A stretch of 64,000 nt of DNA, taken from NCBI RefSeq assembly GCF_030272615.1, contig NC_081410.1, positions 508,361,942-508,425,941 of the forward strand. Reading direction: 5' to 3'. The DNA comes from Cryptomeria japonica. Lineage: Eukaryota > Streptophyta > Pinopsida > Cupressales > Cupressaceae. Of this stretch, positions 10,563-22,371 are shown piece by piece. Under the pieces are notes generated by a model, which was not told the origin of the DNA, made no database searches, and worked only from the letters and a program-made list of their open reading frames with translations. The translations under genes were made by a program, and so were the position numbers. Position 1 is the stretch's first letter; each line of letters starts with the position of its first letter.

Positions 10563-11579
10563 GAAGAATTCCAGTCTGAAATCGTGGCTTTAGTTGTAAC
10601 ACAGCCATGGGGGACTCATTTTGGTCCATTTGCTCTACCACAATATTCAACTTTGCCTAAAAGATGAATTGAATTCTTTCCAAAGTTTGTTGGAGATAGG
10701 ATTCAAGATCCATATGATCATATTAAAGTTGTTACTGTTGCCTGTGGAATTCTTGGAGTGCAAGAAGAAGATGTATTTGTGAGATTGTTTGTTGGAAGCC
10801 TCATTGGAAATGCTGCAGAATGGTTTCTGAATTTAGAATATGGATGCATTACCAGTTGGAATGATTTAAAGGTAAAATTTCTTGAAAGATTCAAAATTGT
10901 GATTGATACATATGATTTATTGCTTAGTTTATTTCAAATACAAAAGAAAGAAGATGAGCCCATTAGAAGTTTCATTGAAAGATTTAACCAATGTGTTGGA
11001 AAGATTCCTCATGGGTGTCAACCGACTGAAAATAATCAATTATGTGTTTTTATGGCTGCATTACATCCTAAGATTCAGTTTTTGTTGAAATGTAAGAAGG
11101 TGTAAAATCTAGAAGATGCATAGAAGGAGGTTGTTGAGATAGAGGATGATATGATTTTGAGTGGAATGAAAGGCATGAGTAAATGTGTTGTGAAAGTTCC
11201 TGAATATGAAATTTACTTTAATAATCAGAATTTTTACCCAAGAAACCAATCTTTACAAAAGAATATTGTCATGAAAGAAACAAAGCCAACATCATCTATT
11301 TCTAGTTGTCAAAACTTGACAGTTTTAAATAGAAAGGATTTTCGAGCATCTTCTGAGACCGAGAATGACACTTCTAACATTGCAAAAGTTCATTATTTTC
11401 AAGCCAATGGATTTGATTTTTCTGGAGATGTAGATGATCATGTTATTCAACCAAAAGAATTGGCAGCTTGCCCAACCATATCTGTCATTAAACCAACTTT
11501 TGATGATATGAATAATGAGGAATTATGCAAAAGTTTTCTGGAAAATTATTCTTCTGCCCACATTATTGTATCTATGACC
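10563..11579 (+). pseudogene. Gypsy gag (capsid) gene fragment of element F
   Basis: One frame runs through 'HFGPFALPQYSTLPK', 'FFPKFVGDRIQDPYDHI', the Retrotrans_gag core ('EWFLNLEYGCITSWNDLKVKFLERF', then 'FIERFNQCVGKIP') and a long tail to about 11579. In-frame stops lie just before 'IEFFPKF', after 'KCKKV' (11103) and soon after, so it is dead. Gag would form the capsid that packages the RNA. The frame ends abruptly at a T-rich sequence, so the rest of the element is missing or was displaced. No protease or polymerase follows. The gag type is unlike those of A and E, so F is a separate family. Confidence 0.75.
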
Positions 11580-12852
11580 TGCATTTTTTTCCCTTGGCCC
11601 TATGACCCTTTAGATTACACCCCAATTTCTGGCCTCTTTGGTTGGTGTTCTTTTGGCTAATGTGCCAATCTTGGTGGTTTGACTTGCCTATTATTATGGT
11701 GGCCTTGTTTCCTTTGATTCTTTATGGGAACTCCCTTGGGTTTATAATGGTGATGGGTGTGGTGTGGCTTGTAGTGGATCCTATTTTTTTTCCCCCTTTG
11801 CATGCTCTTTATTCTTTTTGGGACTAGGCTCCCCTATTTTGGTTTGTTGGCCCTATGTTGGGGGGCTTGTTTAATGAACTACACGTTGTCCTTTGGTGCT
11901 ATGGGTCTCTTGGTTGGGATAGTCTTTCCTTCCCTTCAAAGAGACTAGTTTTTTTGTGTTCCTTCCTTCATGGCAAGGGTTTTTAAGGTGCTTAGTGTTT
12001 TGTGCCTTCAAGTCACCCTATGAAGGTGTCTCAAAATTGTAGTGTTAAGTAAGGTTCATCTTGATGGTCATGGTTGGGTTTTTTTTTTGTGTTCTTCAGG
12101 ATGCTATTTCTCTTCTTAGTGGTTGCTCTCCTCATATTGAAGTGGGGGGATGTGATAGGTGGTGATAGTTGGTTGCCTCGTGAGAATTTAACTAGAAAGG
12201 GCTCTATTTGTTGTGTGCCTACTTTGGTACTAGATTCTTGTTGTTGTCGAAGGATGCTACTATTCCTGAGGATCTCTACTTCTAGCTCTCTCTCCCCCTT
12301 TCATGTGTGGTTCCTTGTTGGGGTGATGCCTACTGGCCCTAACTTTCTGTGTAGGTATTGGGATCATTTTATTTTTGGCTTATTGCCTGGGTCATTTCCC
12401 TATGATTTTCCTTTTCAGGACGTTTTTCCCTAATATTCTTGTTAACGATTAGCCTATTGAGGTGTCATATTTTGGTTTATTGGATTTCCCTATTGTCAGA
12501 AGGTTGTGCAGAATGCCTTCAAAAATTTGTCAATTGTTTCTTACCCCTATGGTTAGTTTTTTTTAAGCTTAAGGGAGGTTGTTAATAGGATGGTTTGGGG
12601 TGTGTTCCTAAACCCCTCTATTCTTATTAGGCAGTCTTGTGGGTTTGAGAGTTTGGGTCATACCAGTTATGGCTTCATTCAAAAGCCTCCCTTCAAAAAA
12701 GGGTTTGCCTTTTTTGGTGTTTCCTAGGTTGTCTCATTGCTTGTAATATCTTCCCTTCTACATGCCTTTGTGGTGGCTTGTTCTATCACAAGCCTACCCT
12801 AATTTTTCTTTTGTCATAGTATGGGCCTATCCTACTTTTATCAATCAAAACA
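11580..12852 (+). mobile_element. possible 5'-truncated retroposon, T/G-rich, unknown family
   Basis: A stretch of strikingly different composition (many TTTT and GGTT runs on the plus strand) interrupts the gag of F. A 7-bp direct repeat TATGACC occurs on both sides (11573-11579 and 12853-12859), and the right end is an A-rich 'TATCAATCAAAACA'. These fit a non-LTR insertion, but the repeat is short, gag does not clearly resume to the right and no domain is recognisable. ORFs inside (11642-11827, 12074-12433) are hydrophobic, low in complexity and not convincing. Confidence 0.3.
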
Positions 12853-12859
12853 TATGACC

Positions 12860-15537
12860 ATAATCATTACCTGTATAAGTAAAATGCACCTTAATAATAA
12901 CAAAATCAAATACATGATAAAAATCCTCTCATCAACTAATTAATTAATGTCATCCATATAATCAAACTATGATAATCCATGAGATTAATGCATAACATCA
13001 ATATCTAACTAAGTACCTAATCAAAATACAATCATACAAATAGTAACATTATAAATAAAAAATTTGTAGTGTCATATTAAAACAATCAAAACATTGATAG
13101 GAGTAGTCTCCCTCAAGAGGTGGGTATCACACTAAGCTTGTGCAACCATTAAAATGTCAAATTTGTAAAAGCTACAATACAAGATATCATGTAATTGATG
13201 ATTTGTAATACTTCTCCATCTACCCACTATCATCATATCTCGAATCTTCAATATTTGGCAACATTATGTAGTAGATCTTCAATGGTCTAATAGTAAATGA
13301 GAGTGAAATGATTGATGTTTATTGAGAGATGTATAATATCTTATATATAGGGAGGAAAAAAATAGTTCACGATAATCCTAAATTTGACCAAATCAGTAAT
13401 GTAATAGTTGTTAATAAATGCACTAATTCAATAACATATCTATCATCTCAAGCTAGCTTCTCACTTTCAAAAGTTACGTTGTATGAGAAATATATTTTTC
13501 TTGAATTTTATTTTTATTTCCTTTTTAATGATGACTAAATAGAAGAATTTATAGACATGGAAAGGATTTGGAAATCTTAATATGAATTATTGTCAAAATA
13601 GTTCAAAAGTTGTGATATAGGGAAGCATACACTTCCAAGGGTCATGAGAAAAGTGTGCGGAACAATGGATTGTTGTGCAATGATTCATGGGATCTATGGC
13701 TCAAGAGTTCAAGGAGGTGGTAATCAATAAACTCAGGAATTTATCTTAGAGCTACACCCTTCATAAGGTTATGACCTAGCTTGATAGAGTTACTCCTAAT
13801 TCAAGATTTGTTTCTTCAAAGAAAACTATTCTAGATAATCTTTATTTGGTGTGCAATCAACAAGTTTTGTGTTTTCTCTATGTAAACCTTTAGGGGGGAG
13901 CGAGGGGGGTGGGGGTCTCTTGGTAAGGTGAAGGGTATTGTATCATTGGTAGATTTTTAAGAATAATAAAATAATGTGGGATGTTAGTATGTAACTTATT
14001 ACTACATTATTGAAAAAATCTACCACATAGTTTGAAATACATCCATGCATTTTTTCTCTATTTATATAGATACATCAACTATATACTAATTTAAATACTT
14101 TTTCATTTCTTCAAATAAAATTTTCAAGAATTTCATTTTCATTTTTTACATGTCCTACCAAGATGGAGGATATGATAACAACACACTATGATATTTTCAT
14201 TGGAAGATGAATATATGCTATGGTCTATACTATAGTACGAATATCCTAGACAATGGGATGATTAAGTTGATTCCTATATAATATTAGCTAAACACATTTT
14301 GATGTAATATAGTGGGTTCTTAAATATATGTAAGGCAATTTTACGTACTCCACTTATTATCTTGGTAATTATGTAGGCAAAATTCTTTATAGCTAGTCAT
14401 GAATATGTGCATTTAATTTAGACTTGGGATGTTGATATTAGAGCACCCATAATGCATATGTTTCTACTTTATTTGGTCATATGATCAATAAGAGGAGTAA
14501 GAAACATTCCAAGGCCATTTCATCATCTATACAATTACAATATATAATATCTATTCATTTTAATATGGAATCCATATATTTTCACAAGTGGAGTTGACTC
14601 CAATATATTTTATAGTTCCTTTGTGATACCTAGTGAGATATATGTTTGGAAACAAACCTAGGATTTTGTTTAGGGAAAAAGCATATTTAATATCAAAACT
14701 ATTTTTTAATATTATAGATGATGGGTTAGCAATATAGCCTTGGTAATTTGTTAAAATATCTTAATTTATAGTATGTAACAGATTATTTGAGCTATTATAG
14801 GTAACCAATTGTTTGAGCTAATATATTACTAAATCTCACAGTTTTCCCAATTTGTTTTCCTAAATCTTATCAATCACAAATCTAGGTTCTTACAATGATA
14901 AGAATTCAAGACTTATATTATTAAAAGAATACTAAGACTCTATAAAACAAAATAATCAAAGAAAAGTTTTAAATTTTATGAAAAATACAAACTATTTATA
15001 ACAAGGTGGAGTTTTTTCAAATGTGTAGATGATATTTCTCTCTCATATTTTTTCAAGTTATTTAGCCAACCACATTTGTGGAATTTTAAAGGAAGGTGGA
15101 TAATTTGTGCCTATTGGATCATTCCTTATAAGATACATTATTCTATAAACTACATTAAAATAGAGGGAGACAATAATATATATTTATAGAAATTTTATTT
15201 TTATTCAGAATTAATATCAACTTGTTTAATCATTAGGAATTTATAGAATAATCATTATTACAAATAATTAAGGATTTAAAAAAACTAGTAGAATGTTCAT
15301 TTTATGATTAATTCACTTTATTCATCATTTCCATTAGGCTCAACATCATAATTAAAAATAAAAAAAATTAAATGTGAGGTCATTGATTGATGGTTTCTCC
15401 TTCATAGTGGCTAAAATTCATAATAGACACACCTTTAAATTTTAAGTAGTAGCTAAAAGTAATATGAAATTGTGATTATAAACATATATTAATGATTTAT
15501 TCAACTAAGCAATACAATACATACAACGGCTCTATAA
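12860..15537. other. AT-rich region without recognisable genes
   Basis: No ORF longer than about 70 codons and no domain. It contains a G-rich tract at 13893-13915. I see no LTR ends or primer-binding site. Confidence 0.5.
13893..13915 (+). other. G-run cluster (G-quadruplex-capable)
   Basis: GGGGGG, GGGGGG and GGGGG runs lie within 23 bases, enough for four G3 runs with short loops. Confidence 0.45.
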
Positions 15538-15542
15538 ATTTA

Positions 15543-16824
15543 TGTTAGGATAACTGGTGAACAACTAAGAGGGCGGGGGTGAATTAGTTGTTAACAAATT
15601 ATATCAATTAATCCACTTAATAACCTTAAACCAGAGCATATAAAAATTAAGTACCAGAATAGCAAAAACAGATACCGGTAAGTAATGAAACTTAACAATA
15701 AAGAAGATAATCAACACAATGCAACTATACCACATAGCACCATGATTTGTACGTGGAAAACTCGGAAAGGGAAAAACCATGGTGGGAAGGCTACCTACAG
15801 TCAGATGATACTTCTGTAGAATGTATGTGATACAATGATGGGCCTACACATGCAGGAAGGCACACTACCTAGAGCGCACCGCTCATTACGAAAGAGTCTC
15901 ACTAACTACAGAGAGGTTATAACCACCTCAAGATAAATGGACAACAATCCAAAGTAATGAACTGCCAGAGATAACATCTACCATGCCTAATTACAGTCCT
16001 AGTTAAGCTCAATACCGGAGGCCTTTGACCTCTTCCTTAATCCCAATTCGATCACCTATGATCGACCAAATCTCCTTCGCATATGATATTGCATTTCAAG
16101 ACCAAGACACTTATTCCCCATGATCTACAATGAGATCTTACATCATTTTATACCAACTCTAAGGCCTAAACCAATTAGGTCGGCCACCTAAAATATATTA
16201 CAATAAGATCACTACATACATTCATTTTACAATGATATGCAATGTCCTCTTAAGACCAAAACAACAATAACCAATCCATAGAACATCTTGAAACATCCCG
16301 GTAATGTGTAGAGTACATGTTAACATGATACCGGTCCATAACCTAGATAGGTACCAGATCTATTCTGGGTCCATCACGCCAAAGCAATGTCTTCAAGTAG
16401 TTAAAGGATGATCAAAGAACATATTCAACATCCTGAAATCCTTGTAGAAGCCACACCAACACCACTTATGCATCTTGTCAAGATTCCTCAGTGAAAGCTC
16501 TGTCGGTTAAACCTTAAACCAATGTTGGTAAGGGTTTACAAGAGTGCATGATAGCATCCAATTACCAAGGCAATACCAACTGACTAAAACATGCTCCAGG
16601 AACATGTAACACATAAAATCAAACATACTATATTGATCCAAACATGTCGGAAGTGTCCAACAGATAGTCTCTTCTGCTGGTAACACTAGATCTTCTATCA
16701 ATAACTAAAACCTATTTGTCAGTAACCAAAACTTGTCTTTCCATAACCAACCATAACAGCTAGTGTTGACATCAAAGACAAAACATCAATGCAACACATA
16801 ATCAATTCATCCATAATGACAACA
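15543..16824 (-). mobile_element. solo Copia LTR with ATTTA target duplication
   Basis: The plus strand starts TGTTAGGATAAC and ends ATGACAACA, with the 5-bp direct repeat ATTTA directly outside (15538-15542 and 16825-16829). There is no internal region, so it is a solo LTR left by LTR-LTR recombination. Orientation comes from the inverted-repeat motif with a G-run near the left end, which in elements B, C and D lies next to the primer-binding site. It also shares with them the 'GGAAAGGGAAAAACC' block at 15765-15779. Confidence 0.9.
15560..15592 (-). promoter_or_regulatory. U5-end hairpin of solo LTR
   Basis: AACAACTAA (15560-15568) and TTAGTTGTT (15584-15592) are perfect inverted repeats around a 15-base G-rich loop (C-rich in the element's RNA). 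It is the same place and shape as in LTRs of B, C and D, with a different stem sequence. Confidence 0.7.
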
Positions 16825-16929
16825 ATTTAAACATATATTGCTTTACCAAGAGGAGAATAATTATCATATTCTAAAGAGAAGCACAAAAAAAATTTGAATG
16901 TCTTGAGGCATATTGAGAGTGGGGGTAGA

Positions 16930-18180
16930 GTCCTTCCCTCAATAAGCTCCATGGTGTTTACTCAAAAATTATAGAGTATTTTGCTAAAAAATCTCTGGGA
17001 GGAAGGTCAGATAGATGAGAATTTCATTGGGGAAATCACCAGGCTCTCCATAAAGGGGGTGAAGTTCTTTTCTGCAAGAAAATTTTCAGATGAAGTGATC
17101 ATCAAATTTCCCAAAACTGACGAGGAAAGCAAGGTGCTAGTCAAAATTTCAAGCAGTTATTTTGATGCTAGTAAGTCAAAGACGCTATGGAGGGAGGTGA
17201 TCAGGTTATGATGGAATACATCATGGTGGATGGCAGATTTACCAAAGTCTATTGCTACCATTTTACTATGCTCAATCATTTTTGACAAAGGTGAGGATTC
17301 AATTTCCTCAGTACTTGTTTTACTCTTTGAAACATAGTATTAAGAAACACTGAAAAAGCCTTAGGAAGTATATTGTTCTGCATGCTGGCCTTATTTGATT
17401 AATCCATGACCATTTTGGAAATATGTCAGCCCTGTCTAACCCTATTTTGGCTCTTATCCCAGAAGGATATAATACTGATATTAGTATGTCTGAGGAAAAA
17501 GGTGAATGGGACATTGAATGGGAAGAGGAAGAGTCTCCCTCCTCCAAGAATGTGTCAAATAAAACCCCACAAAGAAAGCCTTCAGATAAAAAAGTTACCT
17601 CTGTGGAAACCCTCATTGGCACTTCTCAAAAAGCTAAAAACAAGGAGAAGGCCCCCCAAAGGGAAAAAAGGTTTCTTGTTTAGAGGATTCTCCAATGGAT
17701 TCCTCTGGTTCCCCAGATTCCACTGATGGCTCCTATACCTCTTACCATCCCACCGACAGAGAAAATAGGCCTAGATTCTTTGGAGATCTCAAACCTGAAG
17801 ACTACTACTTCAAGCTTGACTATGAATTTCTTGATGACATATTGGCAATCACCAGAAACGGGGCTATTGAATTCTTTAGGATGATTAAGTGGGTTTTTCA
17901 TGAGATAAATGACCTTAGAATAAAGAGAAGGGTTGTCTCTAGTAATCTAGATGATATGGAAGCTAAAGGGGTGCCTCAGAATACTACTAGAGTTTTGTGG
18001 AATGAGGAAGAGAAGACATTGAAGGGCCAAGTTCCTTCAAAGAATTGTTGATCTCATGGATAAGATGAAGAAGAAAATAAGAAAAATATTAAGCATCTAT
18101 AAGGGGAAATTGACAAAATATGGGAAATTATGAAAACCATCATGAAGCATAGCCACAGTATCATGAAGAATTATGCTACT
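16930..18180 (+). pseudogene. unknown ORF fragments of the retroposed sequence, upstream part
   Basis: Reading frames at 16981-17211, 17423-17683 and 17695-18051 are broken by stops and frame changes. The first is a mixed hydrophobic/charged segment. The second is acidic then lysine-rich (EEKGEWDIEWEEEES..., KNKEKAPQREKR). The third starts with Ser/Asp-rich sequence and ends in a helical segment (LDYEFLDDILAITRNGAIEFF...). I do not recognise the family. It could be an ORF1-type protein of a LINE or a host retrocopy. The frame continues past the Copia B insertion at 49120. Confidence 0.4.
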
Positions 18181-20546
18181 TGTTAGACACAATGTATCAC
18201 TGAGAGGGGGGTGAATCAGTGGTTCTCAAACTGTTTCCCTTTTACTGACCTATGTGAGTATATCGGTTATTAGATCTAACTCAGAATAGACTTACCAATT
18301 AGTGGGGAGACCAACACCAATGCAATCACACAAGGGGACATCACATAACACCAGTATGTACGAGGAAAACCCAAGATGGGAAAAACCTTGATGAGCAATG
18401 TTGTTGGAGTATACTACTCTAGTCCAACCTTACAATCAAAAGTTTGTTTCAATGTTTAGGGCACCAACCCAAGGAGAACCAACCCCTAACCAATTTATGG
18501 GCTACAACCTAAAGGAGCTACAACTCCTGCACCAATTTACAACTCAATGATCATAATGAAAACTTCAATTACAAAAGTAGTTGTCTTTTTACAAGTGAAT
18601 CTTGTAACCATTTGATATACCTTACTCTTCCGGTGAGATCCCTTCTCTTCTACACTGGTAAAATTCTCCTACTGCTCTCATCTGCTACTTTAGTGTCGGT
18701 AAACTCTACCGGTTCACCTCTACTATGCTTCTTCTCTTCTAGATCTCCTCCTCATTGCTCTGCTCTTCACTGGTACTACACTTTATCGATCCACTATCTA
18801 CCTCTCTGTAGCTCTCTTTACTTTTGCTCTCCTAGTATAACCACTACCAGTTCTGTACTGCTACCAGTTGAACACTTCAACTAGGTTCTTTCTCACACTC
18901 AATCTCTTCTCATATATTCATCGAGTACTTGACTGATTTGTTCTCACATGCAAAAGTAACACTCAATCATTTTGTAGTAGCACTCTCTTATTCTATGCAG
19001 CAGCTCTACTCTCTCATCTAATGGCAACCATCTCAGATTTTGGTTTGCTTATTTCTAGACTAGTTTTCCCGCCAAAACCAAATTCAAATTTTAGGTGGTT
19101 AGAGTTTCCTCATCATCCTTTAGGAAAACCAAATCTAATCAGATCTTTCTTGATTTGATCTCTCTGACAACCAACTATAGATATTCACCATTAACGTGCC
19201 TTCTTCACCACACCTTCTATCTTTGGCAATCTGCTTTTTACCTTGTCAACTGATCTCTTGGTCAAGCAACGAGATTGGTCTTGTTGTTTCCTTCATCCAC
19301 CTCAATCTTCCCAATCACTCTTAGCTAGCTCTTAGTTGTCCTCCAGACCTCAAGCTACAAACCTTTGCAACATCTTGCAACACAACCCGTGATTTGTGGG
19401 ATCTACTATTAATGTCAACCAACCCTGCAATTACCTCGTTGGTGTTCAGACCATCTACTGCTACATACAAATTTTCCACCTTGACTCCATGTGGCATCCA
19501 TGTTGACTAATTGTCAGCTTGTATCTTCATGTTGGTTCAGATAGGATCACCAACCAAACACTCTATCGATTCCTCTTTTCTACCGATTTACTAACCCTTC
19601 TGGTAAAGCCCTCAAACTGGTCTGTCATTAAGCTTGCACTCTACTTTTCTTTCGATGGACTACTCAATCGATCAACATTCTTGCCAACCTATCTTATTCA
19701 CATATTCATCAGATGGGGAGTCTTCTGCATCTGTACCTTGTCCATATTACCAATGACCATTCATATCGGTGAACACTCTTGATTTGTACCAGTATCTCCA
19801 CATTCCTTCTCAATCGGTTCAGTGCATATCCCTAATTTCATGCACTTGAGGAACACCGCTTTTTCCTTATCTCCCAAACCTATGTTGCATAAAATGCATC
19901 ATAGTAGATAAGTTCCACTTACCAATGGAGTGACACCTTGTCTTCTGCATCTTGCATTGTACTCATGTGACTTCCCTATTTGTGCAACATATCTTCAAAC
20001 AGGTACATGTGATCCGATGTGGGCACATTCACTATCAGTCATTGCTTCTCATGATGACTGCATCTTCATCTGGTGGGAGTCTTATTGTTCTGCAGCTTCA
20101 TAGCATACCTGTGATCTGTTCATTCTTCTCCTCTAGTGTTTATGTGATTTAGGTAACATTCTGCCTCTTTATCACAAACAACAACTCAAGCACCTTGGCC
20201 ATCCAGCTTGTACACCGGTCATGAGCTTTGCACGCTAACAACCAATCATTTGGTTGATCTGTCTTCTCCATGTCAATACATCACTTACCAATTGATATCC
20301 TTTCCTTACTGGTGATATATTGTACTTGTACCGATCACCTTACCGGCTCATCCACACAACTTAGGCACTAACTTGTGTATCGGTGACTCCAGTGATCATT
20401 CATCCTTACCTTACTAGTGTGCTGCAACACAAGGTAATATCAAATATATCTCAACTCGTACTCCTCCTTGACAGTGTTTCAAATACATCTCTTCTACCGG
20501 TAGACATCCCATACTGGTTGACATCAATAACAACACAATGCCAACA
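18181..20546 (-). mobile_element. 3' LTR of Copia B
   Basis: The plus strand runs from TGTTAGACAC to AATGCCAACA, followed at once by the polypurine tract complement. It aligns along its length with 46761-49114 despite many substitutions. The site matching the TATA box of the other LTR is changed (CTTATTTCTA at about 19048). Confidence 0.93.
18196..18223 (-). promoter_or_regulatory. U5-end hairpin of Copia B (3' LTR copy)
   Basis: ATCACTGA (18196-18203) faces TCAGTGGT (18216-18223), with one mismatch, around a G-run. The copy in the other LTR (46776-46803) has its one mismatch at a different place, so both derive from a perfect 8-bp stem. Confidence 0.65.
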
Positions 20547-20679
20547 ATCTCCCCCTTTGGCATTGATGTCAACTCATGTAGTATCTAGCATACTACATAA
20601 TCCTTCTCCCCCTTTCTAGGATCCATGGATTCTCACACATGTAGTATATAGTATACTACATAATATTTCTCCCCCTTTG
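20547..20679 (-). promoter_or_regulatory. polypurine tract of Copia B and two extra copies
   Basis: ATCTCCCCCTTTGG (minus CCAAAGGGGGAGAT) abuts the 3' LTR. Two more CTCCCCCTTT tracts lie at about 20605-20615 and 20668-20679, inside a duplicated segment with 'CATGTAGTATxTAGxATACT'. Only the first touches the LTR. Confidence 0.75.
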
Positions 20680-21855
20680 ACAAGAATGGCAAAGAGCACT
20701 GTCAGGGTATCATTCATCCTTGTATTTGCCAAGCACTAACATAATTCTTTCTCCCCATGTTTTTTACCGGATGTCTCTCCTCCTTTGATACCAATTGTTA
20801 CACTTTGTTACATGTTCTCAAGTCACAACACTTGAGATGGAGGACTCAACCATCAACTCTCACCAATTGAGCATGTAGATTTTATACCATTTGTTAGAAC
20901 ACTCAATTTGCAAAGGGATGTGCCAGTGAACACTACTCACGTGCTCGTCAACTTGCATCTCTTCTCGTTTGATCCCAAATTTCTATAGGAATCAAATGTG
21001 ATTGTACTACCAATATAACTAGCCAACTGACAAGTAGGAATCAAATGTGATTTTACTATGAATACAACCAACGAAATGACAGGTAGATACCCTTTACAAT
21101 GAAATTTTCCTTAGTATTCCTACTATAACTTCCATTATCTATAGTTTGGGCAGTTAGTGTACTTACACTTTCAGGTTCAAGCATGCGGCTCTGCATCATA
21201 GCCACTTGAACTCCCCCTGAGTCATACATCTCAAGTCCTCAACTCTAGTGAGGTCTAATACCGGGGCTCCAATTATCTCCATACCAGTTGAGCTATGCAA
21301 GTGTGATCATCTAATGATCTTTCAGTTCCATTATTTCCACCACAGGCTAGGAAATGATCCTAGATGAACACAATGGCATACAATGTCATCATCAAGTCAT
21401 AAATCTAACCGGTTAGCCCATAAACATGCGTGCCTACATGGTCAACCACTAAGCCAACAAATGTCATTCATGTCTTTTCCAATACCACCTGAGACATGAA
21501 CTCCACATTCCATGCTACCCTGGCTATTGCAATGATATCCAACTTCATTATCTTACATAACCTACAAGTACCTGTTTAGCATTCATGTCGGTAACATCCT
21601 GTACATACCTGTCTCTTGTGCCAGTCCACTATCACTACCAAAGCACCTTCCTATGACTCCTGACCTTTGTAAACACTATATGTGATTCTAATTGTTATCT
21701 TGTCATATATTGATACAGAAATAGTGATCCAATCTTTCATACTGACAATAACATGTTCTTCCTTGTTGCCTTCATCACTGAGAGGGTGAATGATAAATTT
21801 AGTATATTACCCCCCTTAAGATCCTCCATCTATTTTAGGCCTTAGGAGATATCAC
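20680..21855 (-). other. 3' untranslated region of Copia B
   Basis: No ORF or domain. The sequence between the end of gag and the polypurine tract is T/C-rich on the plus strand, with ACCGG and CCCCCT motifs like those in the LTRs. Confidence 0.5.
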
Positions 21856-22371
21856 CTATTCAATGAGTACACACTGTCGGTCCATGGTCTTCTTCCTCCA
21901 TACCTGCTTGGTCTCATTCTTCTTCCCATTTTTAGGCTTGGGTGCAGGTATTTCCTTCTTTTGCTGATGGATCCTTCCATTTCCTGATTCTCTATCATAG
22001 CCAAAAGTAGTTCTATAGTAGAAGGCAACATTCATCCCAACTTCATGATTGGGGAATCTCTTGACATACCAGTTTGACCATCTTCTTTTGGTCATGTTGT
22101 TGTGACTACCAATCAAAACCAATGGACCTCTTGTTCCTATAGGGACATTTTTCCTTTGGTTCCATCCAGGTCTTTGACTTCTATATGCTCTGTATTCCCC
22201 TTTCTACAGAGCATAGTTATACTGGCCACAATGTGACTGCAAGTCCCTCTTCCTACACTCAAACTCCCTATGGCCAAATCCATTCCAGTTATAATATACA
22301 ACAACAGATGGATTCTATCTAGAATAACCAAGAGAGGGGACATGCATGTATCTACTCCTGGATACATTTTG
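21856..22371 (-). pseudogene. Copia B gag, C-terminal part with second zinc knuckle
   Basis: Downstream of Copia C the frame gives 'VVVYYNWNGFGHREFECR', a CCHC knuckle with both leading Cys lost (Tyr, Trp). Broken frames follow ('KDLDGTKGKMSL', then 21856-22122). No polymerase sequence follows before the 3' LTR, so gag seems to be the only gene. Confidence 0.55.
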
